Shown here piece by piece: positions 7,958-17,020 of a stretch of DNA of 64,000 bases. The stretch lies in assembly GCA_040839025.1 (NCBI GenBank), contig JBFPJN010000001.1, positions 62,001 through 126,000 on the forward strand. The letters run 5' to 3'. The position numbers and the translations under genes are program-made. Position 1 is the first letter of the stretch, and the number at the start of each line of letters is the position of its first letter. The DNA comes from Alphaproteobacteria bacterium LSUCC0719 (lineage in GTDB: Bacteria > Pseudomonadota > Alphaproteobacteria > Puniceispirillales > Puniceispirillaceae). Under the pieces are notes generated by a model that searched no databases, had not been told where the DNA came from, and worked only from the letters and a program-made list of their open reading frames with translations.

Positions 7958-9848
7958 CACGGCGCTTGATGTCATCTGCATTGGCCGGTCGTCAGTCGAT
8001 CTGTATGGGGGTCAGGTTGGCGGGCGTCTGGAGGACATGTCCAGCTTTGCCAAATATATCGGTGGCAGTCCGACAAATATCAGCATTGGCTGTTCGCGCC
8101 TTGGCCTGAAATCTGCGCTGATCACGGGGGTTGGCGATGAACATATGGGCCGGTTCATTCGCGAACAACTGACCCGCGAAGGTGTCGATACAAGCCATGT
8201 GAAAACGGATCCTGACCGCCTGACAGCGCTGGTCATCCTCGGCATTCGCGATGGTGAACAGTTTCCGTTGATTTTCTATCGCGAGAACTGCGCCGACATG
8301 GCGATCGAAGAGGCTGATATCGATCCGGATTTCATCGCCTCGGCAAAGGCGGTTCTTGTGACCGGCACGCATTTCAGCACCGACCGGGTGGCTGGTGCCA
8401 GTTTCGCCGCGATGAAGCTTGCCCGCCAGTTTGGGCGCAAGGTTGCCTTTGATATCGATTACCGTCCCAATCTGTGGGCGCTTGGTGGCCATGGTGATGG
8501 CGAAAGCCGCTTTGCCGAAAGCGCTCGCGTGACCGCCCATCTGCAAACCGTGCTGCCACATTGCGACCTGATCGTCGGCACCGAGGAGGAATGGCACATC
8601 GCCGGTGGCAGCACCGATACCATTGCCGCCCTTCAGGCAGCCCGCGCGATCACTGACGCAACACTGGTCTGCAAGCGCGGCGCGCTTGGCTGTGTGGTTT
8701 TCGAAGGTGACATTGCCGGCTGGCAGGATGGCATAAGTTCGCCGGTGCGCGAAATCGAGGTGTTCAATGTCCTTGGTGCCGGTGACGGGTTCATGTCCGG
8801 ATTTCTGTCTGGCTGGCTGCGGGGCGCGTCCGCTGCCGAATGCGCACTTTATGCCAATATCTGCGGTGCCCTTGCGGTGTCGCGTCATGGCTGCGCCCCG
8901 TCCTATCCCTCGCAGATCGAGCTTCGTCACATGATCGAGACAGGCAGCGAGCATTTTGCGCTTCGCAATGATGCCAGGCTCGAGCAGATCCATTGGGCGA
9001 CGACGCGCCGTCGTCGGCATGAACAGCTTCTTGCCTTTGCCTTTGACCATCGTGTCCAGTTCACCGAGATGGCGACGGCCTGTGGCCGTAACGACTCCGA
9101 CATTGATCATTTCAAATCATTGGCCCTTGCCGCCGTCACCGATCTGTCGGCAACCCGCGCCGGACTTGGTGTTCTGGTTGATGACAGGCTTGGCCGGACG
9201 GCGCTTCACGCGGCGTCCGATCATGATATCTGGATCGGACGACCGATCGAGGAGTCAGGTGTCTTTCCTCTGGCTTTTGAACAGGGTCCGGATCTGGGAA
9301 GTCGTCTAGCCGAATGGCCGGTCAATCACTGCGTCAAGGTGCTGGCGCCGCTTCGCACCGATGATCCGGCAGATCTGATTGCCCATCATGAACAAAGCCT
9401 TGTCGGACTTGCCGACGCGTGTCGGCGCACGGGGCATGAATTCCTGCTCGAGATTATCAATGGACGCGCCGACAAGCCTGCCGATCCCGGACAGATCCAT
9501 GCCCTGATGAAACGTATGTATGATCTTGGCGTGATGCCGGACTGGTGGAAGCTGGAGCCGATTGCCAGCCCGGATTTCTGGACCACAGCCGGTGATATTG
9601 TCCGCGCGCATGATCCGCATCTTCAGGGCATCATTGTCCTTGGCAAACAGGTGCCCGATGACGAACTGATCGATGTGTTCGGTATGGCGCGCAGCGAACC
9701 TCTTGTCTGCGGTTTTGCCATTGGCCGCACGATCTTCAATGACGCGGCGCGGCGCTGGTTTGCCGGTGAGATCGATGATGCGGGCGCGAGCGAAATGATG
9801 AGTGTCATTTACCGGCGGCTGATCGACGCCTGGGACATGGCCGGCTGA
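7950..9848 (+). CDS. iolC: 5-dehydro-2-deoxygluconokinase fused to DUF2090 domain
   Basis: Phosphorylates 2-deoxy-5-keto-D-gluconate in inositol catabolism. Residues about 1-325 form a PfkB/ribokinase domain (GGSPTNISIGCSRLG, catalytic Asp279 in LGAGDGF). Residues about 330-632 form a DUF2090 domain of aldolase-like fold, with the start RRRRHEQLLAFAFDHR. Total length 632 matches the fused IolC of rhizobia. The DUF2090 part may supply the following aldol cleavage, which is an inference from the family. The gene overlaps the regulator gene and precedes iolD by 16 bases. Confidence 0.95.
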   Translation: MADTALDVICIGRSSVDLYGGQVGGRLEDMSSFAKYIGGSPTNISIGCSRLGLKSALITGVGDEHMGRFIREQLTREGVDTSHVKTDPDRLTALVILGIRDGEQFPLIFYRENCADMAIEEADIDPDFIASAKAVLVTGTHFSTDRVAGASFAAMKLARQFGRKVAFDIDYRPNLWALGGHGDGESRFAESARVTAHLQTVLPHCDLIVGTEEEWHIAGGSTDTIAALQAARAITDATLVCKRGALGCVVFEGDIAGWQDGISSPVREIEVFNVLGAGDGFMSGFLSGWLRGASAAECALYANICGALAVSRHGCAPSYPSQIELRHMIETGSEHFALRNDARLEQIHWATTRRRRHEQLLAFAFDHRVQFTEMATACGRNDSDIDHFKSLALAAVTDLSATRAGLGVLVDDRLGRTALHAASDHDIWIGRPIEESGVFPLAFEQGPDLGSRLAEWPVNHCVKVLAPLRTDDPADLIAHHEQSLVGLADACRRTGHEFLLEIINGRADKPADPGQIHALMKRMYDLGVMPDWWKLEPIASPDFWTTAGDIVRAHDPHLQGIIVLGKQVPDDELIDVFGMARSEPLVCGFAIGRTIFNDAARRWFAGEIDDAGASEMMSVIYRRLIDAWDMAG

Positions 9849-9864
9849 TCAAAGGGAGACAGAG

Positions 9865-11706
9865 ATGGCAACCATTCGACTGACAATGTCGCAGGCGCTG
9901 ACCCGCTGGATGGCGGCGCAGAGCATCGAACAGCTTGATGGTAGCACAGCGCCCGCCTTTGCCGGTGTCTGGGCCATTTTCGGACATGGCAATGTCGCCG
10001 GGCTTGGCGAGGCGTTGCATGGCATCCGCGATGACTTGCCGACATTCCGCGGTCACAATGAACAGGGCATGGCGCATATCGCTATTGCCTATGCCAAGCA
10101 GATGCAGCGACGCCGGATGATGGCGGTGACAACCTCGATTGGTCCCGGAGCAACCAACCTTGCGACTGCGGCGGCGTTGGCACATGTCAACAGGCTGCCG
10201 GTCCTGCTGCTGCCGGGGGACGTGTTTGCCACCCGGGCACCTGACCCTGTTCTGCAGCAGGTGGAAAGCTTTGCCGACGGGCTGGTATCGGCAAATGACT
10301 GTCTGCGTCCGATCTCGCGCTATTTCGACCGCATCACCCGTCCTGAACAACTCCTGCAGGCGCTTCCCAAGGCCATGTCCGTGCTGACCGACCCTGCCGA
10401 TTGCGGGCCGGTGACGCTTGGCCTGTGCCAGGATGTTCAGGCCGAGGCGTGGGACTATCCGGAAAGCTTTTTTGCGCCACGTCTGTGGTCGGTGCGCCGG
10501 GTCCGTCCTGATGAGGGCGAACTGGCCCGCGCCATCGCGGCGCTGAAAGCTGCCAAACGGCCGATGATCATCGCCGGTGGCGGTGTTCGCTATTCCGGGG
10601 CGTCACAGGCTCTCGGCGAATTTGCGGCGAAGACTGGTATTCCGGTGGCCGCCACCCAGGCTGGCAAATCCAGTCTTGTCGAAGCTGATGAAGTCTATGT
10701 CGGCTCGCTGGGTGTCACCGGCGCGTCGGCGGCCAATGCGCTGGCCGAATCTGCCGATGTGGTGCTGTCGGTGGGCAGCAGACTGCAGGATTTCACCACC
10801 GGGTCGAATGGCCTGATCAGGGGGCAGGTGATCGCGCTGAATGTGCAGACGCATGATCTTGTCAAACATGCGGCCATGCCATTGCTGGCCGATGCCAGGG
10901 TCGGTATCGAGGCGCTTGCCGCCGGCCTTGGTGATTATCGCACCGATGATGCCTATCAAAATGAAATCGCCAGTGCCTGGGACGGCTGGATGACGGAGGT
11001 TGCCGCCGTGTGCGATGCCCCGGCTGACAGCAACCGTCTGCCATCCGACAGCGAGGTGATCGGTGCCGTCAATCGCGCCTGTCCGCCAGAGACAATCGTC
11101 GTGGGTGCCGCCGGATCGATGCCGGGCGAGCTTCACAAGCTGTGGCAGGTCGGGCAGGTCGACGGATATCACATGGAATATGGCTTTTCCTGCATGGGCT
11201 ATGAGGTGGCAGCGGGTATCGGTGTCGACATGGCGGCACCTGACAGGCCGAATGTCGTGTTTGCCGGTGACGGGTCCTATCTGATGCTGAATGCCGAACT
11301 GGCAACGGCGGTGATGATGGGACGGTCGATGACGCTGATCATCACCGACAACCGGGGGTTTGGCTGCATCAACAGGTTGCAGGCGGCAACCGGCGGTGCG
11401 GCGTTCAACAATCTGTTTGCCGACTCGGCGCATGAGGTTCTGCCCGAGATCGACTTTGTCGCGCATGCCGCCTCGATGGGCGCGCGGGCACAAAAGGCCG
11501 GCTCAATTGCCGAGCTGGAGGCGATGGCCGCCGAGGCGGTGGTGCGCAAGGGTGTGGATGTGATCGTGATCGACACCGACCCGGGCCCCTCGACAGCCGC
11601 TGGCGGCACATGGTGGGAGGTCGGTGTCCCCGCAACATCGGAACGCGCCGAGGTGACGGCAGCCTATGAAGGCTGGCTCCAGAACAAGAAGCGTCAGCTT
11701 CGCTGA
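9865..11706 (+). CDS. iolD: 3D-(3,5/4)-trihydroxycyclohexane-1,2-dione hydrolase
   Basis: Thiamine-diphosphate-dependent ring-opening hydrolase of inositol breakdown, 613 residues. The N-terminal ThDP pyrimidine domain contains HNEQGMAH with the activating Glu and the TSIGPGATN loop. The C-terminal domain holds the GDGSYLMLNAELATAVMM ThDP/Mg motif. ATG 9865 is preceded by GGGAGA. It lies between iolC and iolB in a tightly packed operon. Confidence 0.95.
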   Translation: MATIRLTMSQALTRWMAAQSIEQLDGSTAPAFAGVWAIFGHGNVAGLGEALHGIRDDLPTFRGHNEQGMAHIAIAYAKQMQRRRMMAVTTSIGPGATNLATAAALAHVNRLPVLLLPGDVFATRAPDPVLQQVESFADGLVSANDCLRPISRYFDRITRPEQLLQALPKAMSVLTDPADCGPVTLGLCQDVQAEAWDYPESFFAPRLWSVRRVRPDEGELARAIAALKAAKRPMIIAGGGVRYSGASQALGEFAAKTGIPVAATQAGKSSLVEADEVYVGSLGVTGASAANALAESADVVLSVGSRLQDFTTGSNGLIRGQVIALNVQTHDLVKHAAMPLLADARVGIEALAAGLGDYRTDDAYQNEIASAWDGWMTEVAAVCDAPADSNRLPSDSEVIGAVNRACPPETIVVGAAGSMPGELHKLWQVGQVDGYHMEYGFSCMGYEVAAGIGVDMAAPDRPNVVFAGDGSYLMLNAELATAVMMGRSMTLIITDNRGFGCINRLQAATGGAAFNNLFADSAHEVLPEIDFVAHAASMGARAQKAGSIAELEAMAAEAVVRKGVDVIVIDTDPGPSTAAGGTWWEVGVPATSERAEVTAAYEGWLQNKKRQLR

Positions 11707-11728
11707 TCGACGGGACGGGAGACGGAAT

Positions 11729-12526
11729 ATGTCGAAACTGCTTGTCAGACCGAACCTTGGTGGTGGTGCTGTTCATGACATCACGCCTGAATCGGCAGGA
11801 TGGTCCTATGTCGGTTTCGGGCTTCACGACCTGAAGGCCGGACAGGCGCTTGCAATTGACGGCACAGCTGACGAAATCTGCCTTGTATTGCTTTCCGGAA
11901 ATGCCCGGATCAGGGCCGGTGATCTTGATACCGGCATGCTGTCAGGCCGATCCAGTGTGTTTGATCGCGTGGCGCCGCACGCCGTTTACATTCCGATGAA
12001 GACAGATTGGCATGTCGAGGCTGGCACCGATGCCGAACTGGCGGTCTGCCGCGCGCCGGGGATCGACGGTGCCTTGCCACCGCGCCTGATCGGGGCCGAC
12101 AGCATGCCGCTGGAAATGCGCGGCACTGGCACCAATACGCGGCATGTCTGCAATATCCTGCCTGAGACCGAACCGGCCGACAGCCTGCTGGTGGTGGAAG
12201 TGATCACCCCGGCCGGCAACTGGTCATCCTATCCGCCGCACAAGCATGATACCGACAATCTGCCCGAGGAATCCTATCTCGAGGAAACCTATTATCATCG
12301 CGTGAACCCATCGCAGGGCTATGTCCTGCATCGGGTCTATGACGACAGCCGCGAACTTGATGAAACCATGGCCGCCGAGGACCGGACGGTGGTGATGGTG
12401 CCGCGCGGCTACCATCCCGTTGGCGCGCCACATGGCTATGAGAGCTATTATCTCAATGTCATGGCCGGGCCAAAGCGGGTCTGGAAGTTCAGGAACGATC
12501 CGGCACATGAATGGATGCTATCATGA
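11729..12526 (+). CDS. iolB: 5-deoxy-glucuronate isomerase
   Basis: Isomerises 5-deoxy-glucuronate to 2-deoxy-5-keto-gluconate. The 265-residue length and bicupin layout fit IolB. Metal-type motifs are visible in YPPHKHDTDN, the EETYYHR segment and GYHPVGAPHGYESYYLN. ATG 11729 begins MSKLLVRPN, 22 bases after the iolD stop. The next gene starts inside its stop codon (ATGA), so it is part of the same operon. A second, divergent IolB-like gene occurs at 15317. Confidence 0.95.
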   Translation: MSKLLVRPNLGGGAVHDITPESAGWSYVGFGLHDLKAGQALAIDGTADEICLVLLSGNARIRAGDLDTGMLSGRSSVFDRVAPHAVYIPMKTDWHVEAGTDAELAVCRAPGIDGALPPRLIGADSMPLEMRGTGTNTRHVCNILPETEPADSLLVVEVITPAGNWSSYPPHKHDTDNLPEESYLEETYYHRVNPSQGYVLHRVYDDSRELDETMAAEDRTVVMVPRGYHPVGAPHGYESYYLNVMAGPKRVWKFRNDPAHEWMLS

Positions 12527-13356
12527 ACGATATGTCTAAGAACTGGGACCAGCATGCAGATGCCGCTATTGACGCGCTGTTGACCGGTCCGGGCTATTAC
12601 CTTGTTGAAAGTGTTTTCAGCGAAGATCAGGTGGCCGAGGCCAACCGGATCATCAACGCGCATTCCGATGGCGTTCAGACAGCCACGCATTTTCATGGCG
12701 GACACGAGGACAAGATCCATCTGCAGCGCCGTGTCTGGAATCTGCTCAACAAGGGGGATGTGTTTGTCGATATGGTCCAGCACCCGCTGGTCATGAAGGT
12801 ATTCGGCAAGATCCTTGGCAAGAAGTTCATCCTTGGTTCCTATGCCGCGAACCGCCTTCTTCCCGGCGCGCCGGGTCAGGAACCGCATGTCGACTATCCC
12901 TATTGGGACATGCATGACCCCGATGAATTCCCGACCGGCATCAATTCCCAGTTCCACATGAACTGTCAGTCATTGATCAGCCTTCACGAATTCACCGCTG
13001 AAAATGGCGCCACGGCGATTGTACCGGGATCGCAGACACGGGCGGTCTATCCGACAGCCGCGCAATTTGCCGATGAACATATCCAGTTGCCATGCCCACC
13101 GGGCAGCCTGTTGCTGTTTGTCGGGATGGCCTGGCACTGTTCGATGCCAAACAACAGCCAGGGTGAACGGACGTCAATTCTGGGCCAGTATCTGCCAAAA
13201 TTCGTCAAGCCGATGGAAGCCCTTGATCGCTCGATCGATCCAGTTGTTCGGGATGCCGCGACGCCCGAACTTCGCCAGCTTCTTGGCATTGATCTGCGGT
13301 ATCCTGAATTGCTGGAAGACAGCGATGCCGGCAATGCCGAGGGCCGGTCGGCCTGA
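12523..13356 (+). CDS. PhyH-family Fe(II)/2-oxoglutarate-type dioxygenase
   Basis: A phytanoyl-CoA-dioxygenase-like protein of 277 residues, predicted cytoplasmic. The facial triad candidates are His122 and Asp124 in EPHVDYP and His205 in AWHCSMPNN; Arg216 is a candidate 2-oxoglutarate anchor. ATG 12523 overlaps the iolB stop as ATGA; ATG 12511 and 12532 are alternatives. It sits between iolB and iolE, where standard iol operons have no oxygenase. It may hydroxylate or oxidatively demethylate a substituted cyclitol, but this is only a hypothesis from context. Confidence 0.8.
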   Translation: MNDMSKNWDQHADAAIDALLTGPGYYLVESVFSEDQVAEANRIINAHSDGVQTATHFHGGHEDKIHLQRRVWNLLNKGDVFVDMVQHPLVMKVFGKILGKKFILGSYAANRLLPGAPGQEPHVDYPYWDMHDPDEFPTGINSQFHMNCQSLISLHEFTAENGATAIVPGSQTRAVYPTAAQFADEHIQLPCPPGSLLLFVGMAWHCSMPNNSQGERTSILGQYLPKFVKPMEALDRSIDPVVRDAATPELRQLLGIDLRYPELLEDSDAGNAEGRSA

Positions 13357-13411
13357 TTGTCGGTTTTGCCGGCCTTATCTGTGTTTGGTTCTTCGTAAAA
13401 GGGACATGACT

Positions 13412-14311
13412 ATGAAACTGCGTCTTGGGATGTCGCCCATTTCCTGGTCGAATGACGACCTGCCGCAACTTGGTGGTGACACACCGCTCGAGGTGTGCCT
13501 GTCCGAAACCCGCGAAGCCGGGTTTGTCGGCACCGAAACCGGGGGCAAATTTCCCAAGGAAGCGGACGCGCTTTCCGCTGTGCTGAAGGCGCATGATCTG
13601 GCGCTTGTATCAGGCTGGTACAGCGGCACCCTGATCAATAATGATCTGGACGCCGAGCTGGGACGCATTGCCGATCAACTGGCGCTGTTCAAGGCTGTCG
13701 GCGCGTCGGTCATTGTCTATGGCGAGACCTTCAACACGGTCCAGAACCGGCAGGAAAAACCCCTGTCCAGCCGCCCCAGACTGGATGAATTCGATGTTGC
13801 CGCCTATGGCAGACGTCTGACCGCGCTGGCCGAACATTGTGCATCCGAAGGTGTGCCGCTGACATTCCATCACCATATGGGAACAGCCGTCGAGACCGAG
13901 GCCGAGCTGGACGCGCTGATGAACGCCACCGGCGAGGCTGTCGGGCTTCTTCTGGATACCGGGCATCTTGTGTTTGCCGGCGGTGACAATGCGGCGGTGA
14001 TCGCCAAGCATGGCAAGCGGATCAACCACTTCCATACCAAGGATATCCGCGCCGAAATCCTGGCCGGTATCGACCGGGATGCCGAGTCGTTCCTCGATTG
14101 TGTTCTCAAGGGCGTGTTCACCGTTCCCGGTGACGGCATGATCGACTATGACGACATCATGAAGCGTCTGTTCGATGTCGGTTATGAAGGCTGGGTGATC
14201 ATCGAGGCCGAGCAGGACCCCGCCAAGGCCAATCCGCTGGAATATGCGAAGATGGGTTATAACAAGCTGCATCAGGCGCTGCATGATGTCGGATACAGTC
14301 TGGGATCATGA
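13412..14311 (+). CDS. iolE: Inosose dehydratase
   Basis: Removes water from 2-keto-myo-inositol (inosose) to give the trihydroxycyclohexanedione used by IolD. It is an AP-endonuclease-2/xylose-isomerase TIM barrel of 299 residues. The N-terminal MKLRLGMSPISWSNDDLP is highly typical of IolE, and LTFHHHMGT, LLLDTGHL and NHFHTKDIR carry the metal His/Asp residues. ATG 13412 is preferred over 13406 because AAAAGGG is then 8 bases away. The end overlaps the next kinase gene as ATGA. Confidence 0.93.
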   Translation: MKLRLGMSPISWSNDDLPQLGGDTPLEVCLSETREAGFVGTETGGKFPKEADALSAVLKAHDLALVSGWYSGTLINNDLDAELGRIADQLALFKAVGASVIVYGETFNTVQNRQEKPLSSRPRLDEFDVAAYGRRLTALAEHCASEGVPLTFHHHMGTAVETEAELDALMNATGEAVGLLLDTGHLVFAGGDNAAVIAKHGKRINHFHTKDIRAEILAGIDRDAESFLDCVLKGVFTVPGDGMIDYDDIMKRLFDVGYEGWVIIEAEQDPAKANPLEYAKMGYNKLHQALHDVGYSLGS

Positions 14312-15288
14312 CAGCGGCAATACGCATTTCTGAACGGCTTGCCGGTCGCGCGGCCCTCGTCATCGGGCGGGCCGGGATGGATATCTATCCGGTGCCGGAC
14401 GGAACCCGTATCGAGGATGCTGAAAGCCTTGTCACCGATGTCGGGGGATCGTCCGGCAATATCGCTGTCACCATCGCGAAACAGCATTGTCCTGTGATGC
14501 TGATGTCCGCCATCTCGAATGACGGGGTGGGCCGGTTCGTGACCCGCGCCCTGACGGATTACGGGGTCGATACGCGATACTGCCATATGACGACCGGTCT
14601 TGAACGCACCTCGCTGGCGCTTGCCGAAAGCACCACGGATGCGCCCAATGTTGTGATTTACCGGAATGATGCCGCCGACCTTGCCATCACCCCGGATCAT
14701 GCCGACAGCGTCGATCTTGCGACCATTGGTGTGATCATCATCACCGGCACCGCCCTGTCGCGCGAGCCGTCGCGGTCCGCCTGTGGCCGGATCATGGAAC
14801 GCGCCCGCGATGCCGGATGTCCGATTGTGCTTGATGTTGATTACCGCCCCCAGGCGTGGGCAGACCTTGATGATGCAGGGCGGACACTGGCTGCGATGGC
14901 CCAAAAGGTCGATATGCTTGTCGCGAATGACGAGGAATTCGACGTCATATCCGATGGCAGGGGGCGTGAATTTGCCGACAGGATGGCTGCCGGTGGGGTG
15001 TTGACGCTTTACAAGATGGGCGAGGGGGGATGTGATATACTGACCGCCGACACCGCCACTCATATCGGGATTTTCCGCGTTGATGCGCTGAAACCGTTCG
15101 GGTCGGGCGACGCCTTTCTTGGTACGATTGTCGCCTCGCTTGCCGATGGCGCGACTATCGAGGATGCGGTGCGGCGCGGCGCTGCCGGCGCGGCGCTTGC
15201 CGTGTCACGACGTGGGTGCGCCGCCGCGATGCCGAATGGCCCCGAAATTGATGAATTCATGTCATCCCGCACAATAGGCGGCATATAG
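14308..15288 (+). CDS. PfkB-family carbohydrate kinase (second, stand-alone IolC-like kinase)
   Basis: Ribokinase-fold kinase of 326 residues without a DUF2090 domain. GGSSGNIAVTIAK and the C-terminal PFGSGDAFLG motif are present, with candidate catalytic Asp268; the usual GAGD is GSGD here. It resembles the kinase half of IolC and overlaps iolE by 4 bases. With the iolB-like gene and the class II aldolase that follow, it looks like a second lower branch of cyclitol breakdown. The substrate is likely a deoxy-keto acid but is not proven. Confidence 0.85.
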   Translation: MTAAIRISERLAGRAALVIGRAGMDIYPVPDGTRIEDAESLVTDVGGSSGNIAVTIAKQHCPVMLMSAISNDGVGRFVTRALTDYGVDTRYCHMTTGLERTSLALAESTTDAPNVVIYRNDAADLAITPDHADSVDLATIGVIIITGTALSREPSRSACGRIMERARDAGCPIVLDVDYRPQAWADLDDAGRTLAAMAQKVDMLVANDEEFDVISDGRGREFADRMAAGGVLTLYKMGEGGCDILTADTATHIGIFRVDALKPFGSGDAFLGTIVASLADGATIEDAVRRGAAGAALAVSRRGCAAAMPNGPEIDEFMSSRTIGGI

Positions 15289-15316
15289 TGGATGGCGACT
15301 GAACGGAGACGGACGC

Positions 15317-16153
15317 ATGCATATTGCCCCCTATGACAATCAGAACAGGCCGATCGTCGATGCCGAGAATGGCACCGTTCCGCTGAACTATTTCAATATC
15401 GTCAAGCTGACAAAGGGTCAGGCCTTTGAATATCAGGTTCCCGGATATGAGACTTGTATCGTTCCGGCCACGGGTACGGTCGATGTCACCGTTGAAGGCG
15501 TCAGTTTCACAAAGCTTGGCAATCGCGGCGAGGATGTGTGGGATGGCGAGCCGGAAGGGGTCTATGTGCCGGTCGGCGCAAAGGTGACGATTGTCTGCCT
15601 GTCGGACGCCACCGAGACATTCATTGCCGGTGCAAAATATGACAAGGTGCTGGAGCCGTTCGATGTCCGCGAACCCGACCTTGTGCAGTACGGCTCCGAT
15701 GACACCAAGACGCACCGCAAGATCAAGCATATCCTCGGCCAGAAGCAGCATGACCGTGTTGGCAGGCTGCTGGTCTCCGAGCTGTTCACTGTCGGGGCCG
15801 GTGGCTGGTCCGGCTTTCCAAGCCACAAGCACGACACCAACCGGCTGCCCGACGAGACACGGCATGACGAAACCTACAATTTCCGCTTCAAGCCGAACTG
15901 GGGCTCCGGCCTGCAGATGCTGCAGCGCGAGGACGGCAAACCCGGTGACGCCTACCACATCGTCGACGGGTCAACCATCTGCATCGACAATGGCTACCAT
16001 CCCTGCTGCGTGCTGCCGGGATACGAGATGTATTATTTCACCATCCTTGGTGGGCTGACCCAGCGTTCGCTGGTGCAGTATTTCCAGCCGACCCATGCCT
16101 ATCAGATCGAGACGATCCCCGGCATCAAGGACATGATCGCGAAATTCAAATAA
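15317..16153 (+). CDS. IolB-family isomerase, second copy
   Basis: A 278-residue bicupin of the 5-deoxy-glucuronate isomerase family. The strongest IolB features are in the C-terminal half: FPSHKHDTNRLPDE, RHDETYNFRF and GYHPCCVLPGYEMYYF. ATG 15317 has CGGAGA upstream. It is clearly diverged from the iolB at 11729, so it is not a recent duplicate. Placed between a kinase and an aldolase gene, it may act on a related deoxy-uronate from a different cyclitol isomer. Confidence 0.85.
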   Translation: MHIAPYDNQNRPIVDAENGTVPLNYFNIVKLTKGQAFEYQVPGYETCIVPATGTVDVTVEGVSFTKLGNRGEDVWDGEPEGVYVPVGAKVTIVCLSDATETFIAGAKYDKVLEPFDVREPDLVQYGSDDTKTHRKIKHILGQKQHDRVGRLLVSELFTVGAGGWSGFPSHKHDTNRLPDETRHDETYNFRFKPNWGSGLQMLQREDGKPGDAYHIVDGSTICIDNGYHPCCVLPGYEMYYFTILGGLTQRSLVQYFQPTHAYQIETIPGIKDMIAKFK

Positions 16154-16162
16154 GGGGGGCGC

Positions 16163-16993
16163 ATGCCTGTTGCGAGCCTGACGGATGTACTGGTTCCAGC
16201 GCGCGCCGAGGGCCGCGCGGTGATGGGCGCTGTGGTTCTTGGCTGGGAGGATGCCGAGGCCTATGTCGCCGCAGCCGAAGAGGTGGGATGCCCTGTCATC
16301 CTGCAGGCGGGACCGGGATTTCGCGCGGCGATGCCGGTGGCTGTTTCCGGGGTGATGTTCCGCACGCTTGGCGAGGCGGCCTCGGTGCCTGTGGTGGCGC
16401 ATATAGATCATGCGAAAACAATTGCGGAATGTCAGGCGGGAATCGATGCCGGCTTCACCTCGGTGATGTATGACGGATCGGCGCTGCCGCTTGACGAAAA
16501 CATCGCGAACAGCCGCGCGGTGGTCGAACTGGCGCACCGGCATGACGTGTCGGTCGAGGCGGAGATCGGCTTTGTCGGCTATGCCGCCGGCGCGCAGTCA
16601 GAGATGACGGACCCGGCTGAAGCTGGCAGACTTGCCACCGAGAGTGGCTGTGACGCGCTGGCGGTGTCGGTCGGCAATGTGCATCTTCAGACAGATGCCA
16701 TGGCCGAGATCGACCTTGACCGGCTTGCCGCCATCGGGGCCGTGACCGATTGCCCGCTGGTCATCCACGGCGCATCCGGCGTGCCGGAAGATATGCGTCG
16801 CCACCTTGCGCTGAATACCGCGGTCTGCAAGTTCAATGTCGGCACCGAACTTCGACAGATATTCGGGACTGCGCTCCGCCGGACGCTGGATGAAGATCCT
16901 GCACTTTTTGATCGTTTGCAAATCCTGCGCGCGACAAAGCCCGCAGTGATGATGACGGCCGCCGGGGTAATGCGGAATTTCATGAAAGACTGA
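16163..16993 (+). CDS. Class II fructose-bisphosphate-type aldolase (IolJ-like)
   Basis: Zn-dependent TIM-barrel aldolase of 276 residues. Metal and catalytic motifs are VVAHIDHAKT (Asp/His), EAEIGFVG (Glu), SVGNVHLQT (His) and VIHGASGVPE (His). It belongs to the FbaA/GatY/IolJ group. In this operon it most likely cleaves 2-deoxy-5-keto-gluconate 6-phosphate to malonate semialdehyde and dihydroxyacetone phosphate, as IolJ does. A strong AGGGGGG site precedes ATG 16163. It is the last gene of the cyclitol operon; no iolA is seen in this window. Confidence 0.88.
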   Translation: MPVASLTDVLVPARAEGRAVMGAVVLGWEDAEAYVAAAEEVGCPVILQAGPGFRAAMPVAVSGVMFRTLGEAASVPVVAHIDHAKTIAECQAGIDAGFTSVMYDGSALPLDENIANSRAVVELAHRHDVSVEAEIGFVGYAAGAQSEMTDPAEAGRLATESGCDALAVSVGNVHLQTDAMAEIDLDRLAAIGAVTDCPLVIHGASGVPEDMRRHLALNTAVCKFNVGTELRQIFGTALRRTLDEDPALFDRLQILRATKPAVMMTAAGVMRNFMKD

Positions 16994-17003
16994 GGTGAGT
17001 TGC

Positions 17004-17017
17004 CCAAGGATCCTTGG
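17004..17017. terminator. Short palindrome between convergent genes
   Basis: CCAAGGATCCTTGG is a perfect 14-base palindrome in the 27-base gap between the aldolase and the hydratase beta gene. It can form a 5-bp hairpin with a GATC loop in either direction. There is no T-run, so a bidirectional terminator role is only a weak suggestion. Confidence 0.3.
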
Positions 17018-17020
17018 TGG

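Noticed and set aside
7992-9110. Long open frame (372 codons) antisense to iolC
   Set aside because: iolC is unmistakable on the plus strand and the antisense product has no family resemblance.
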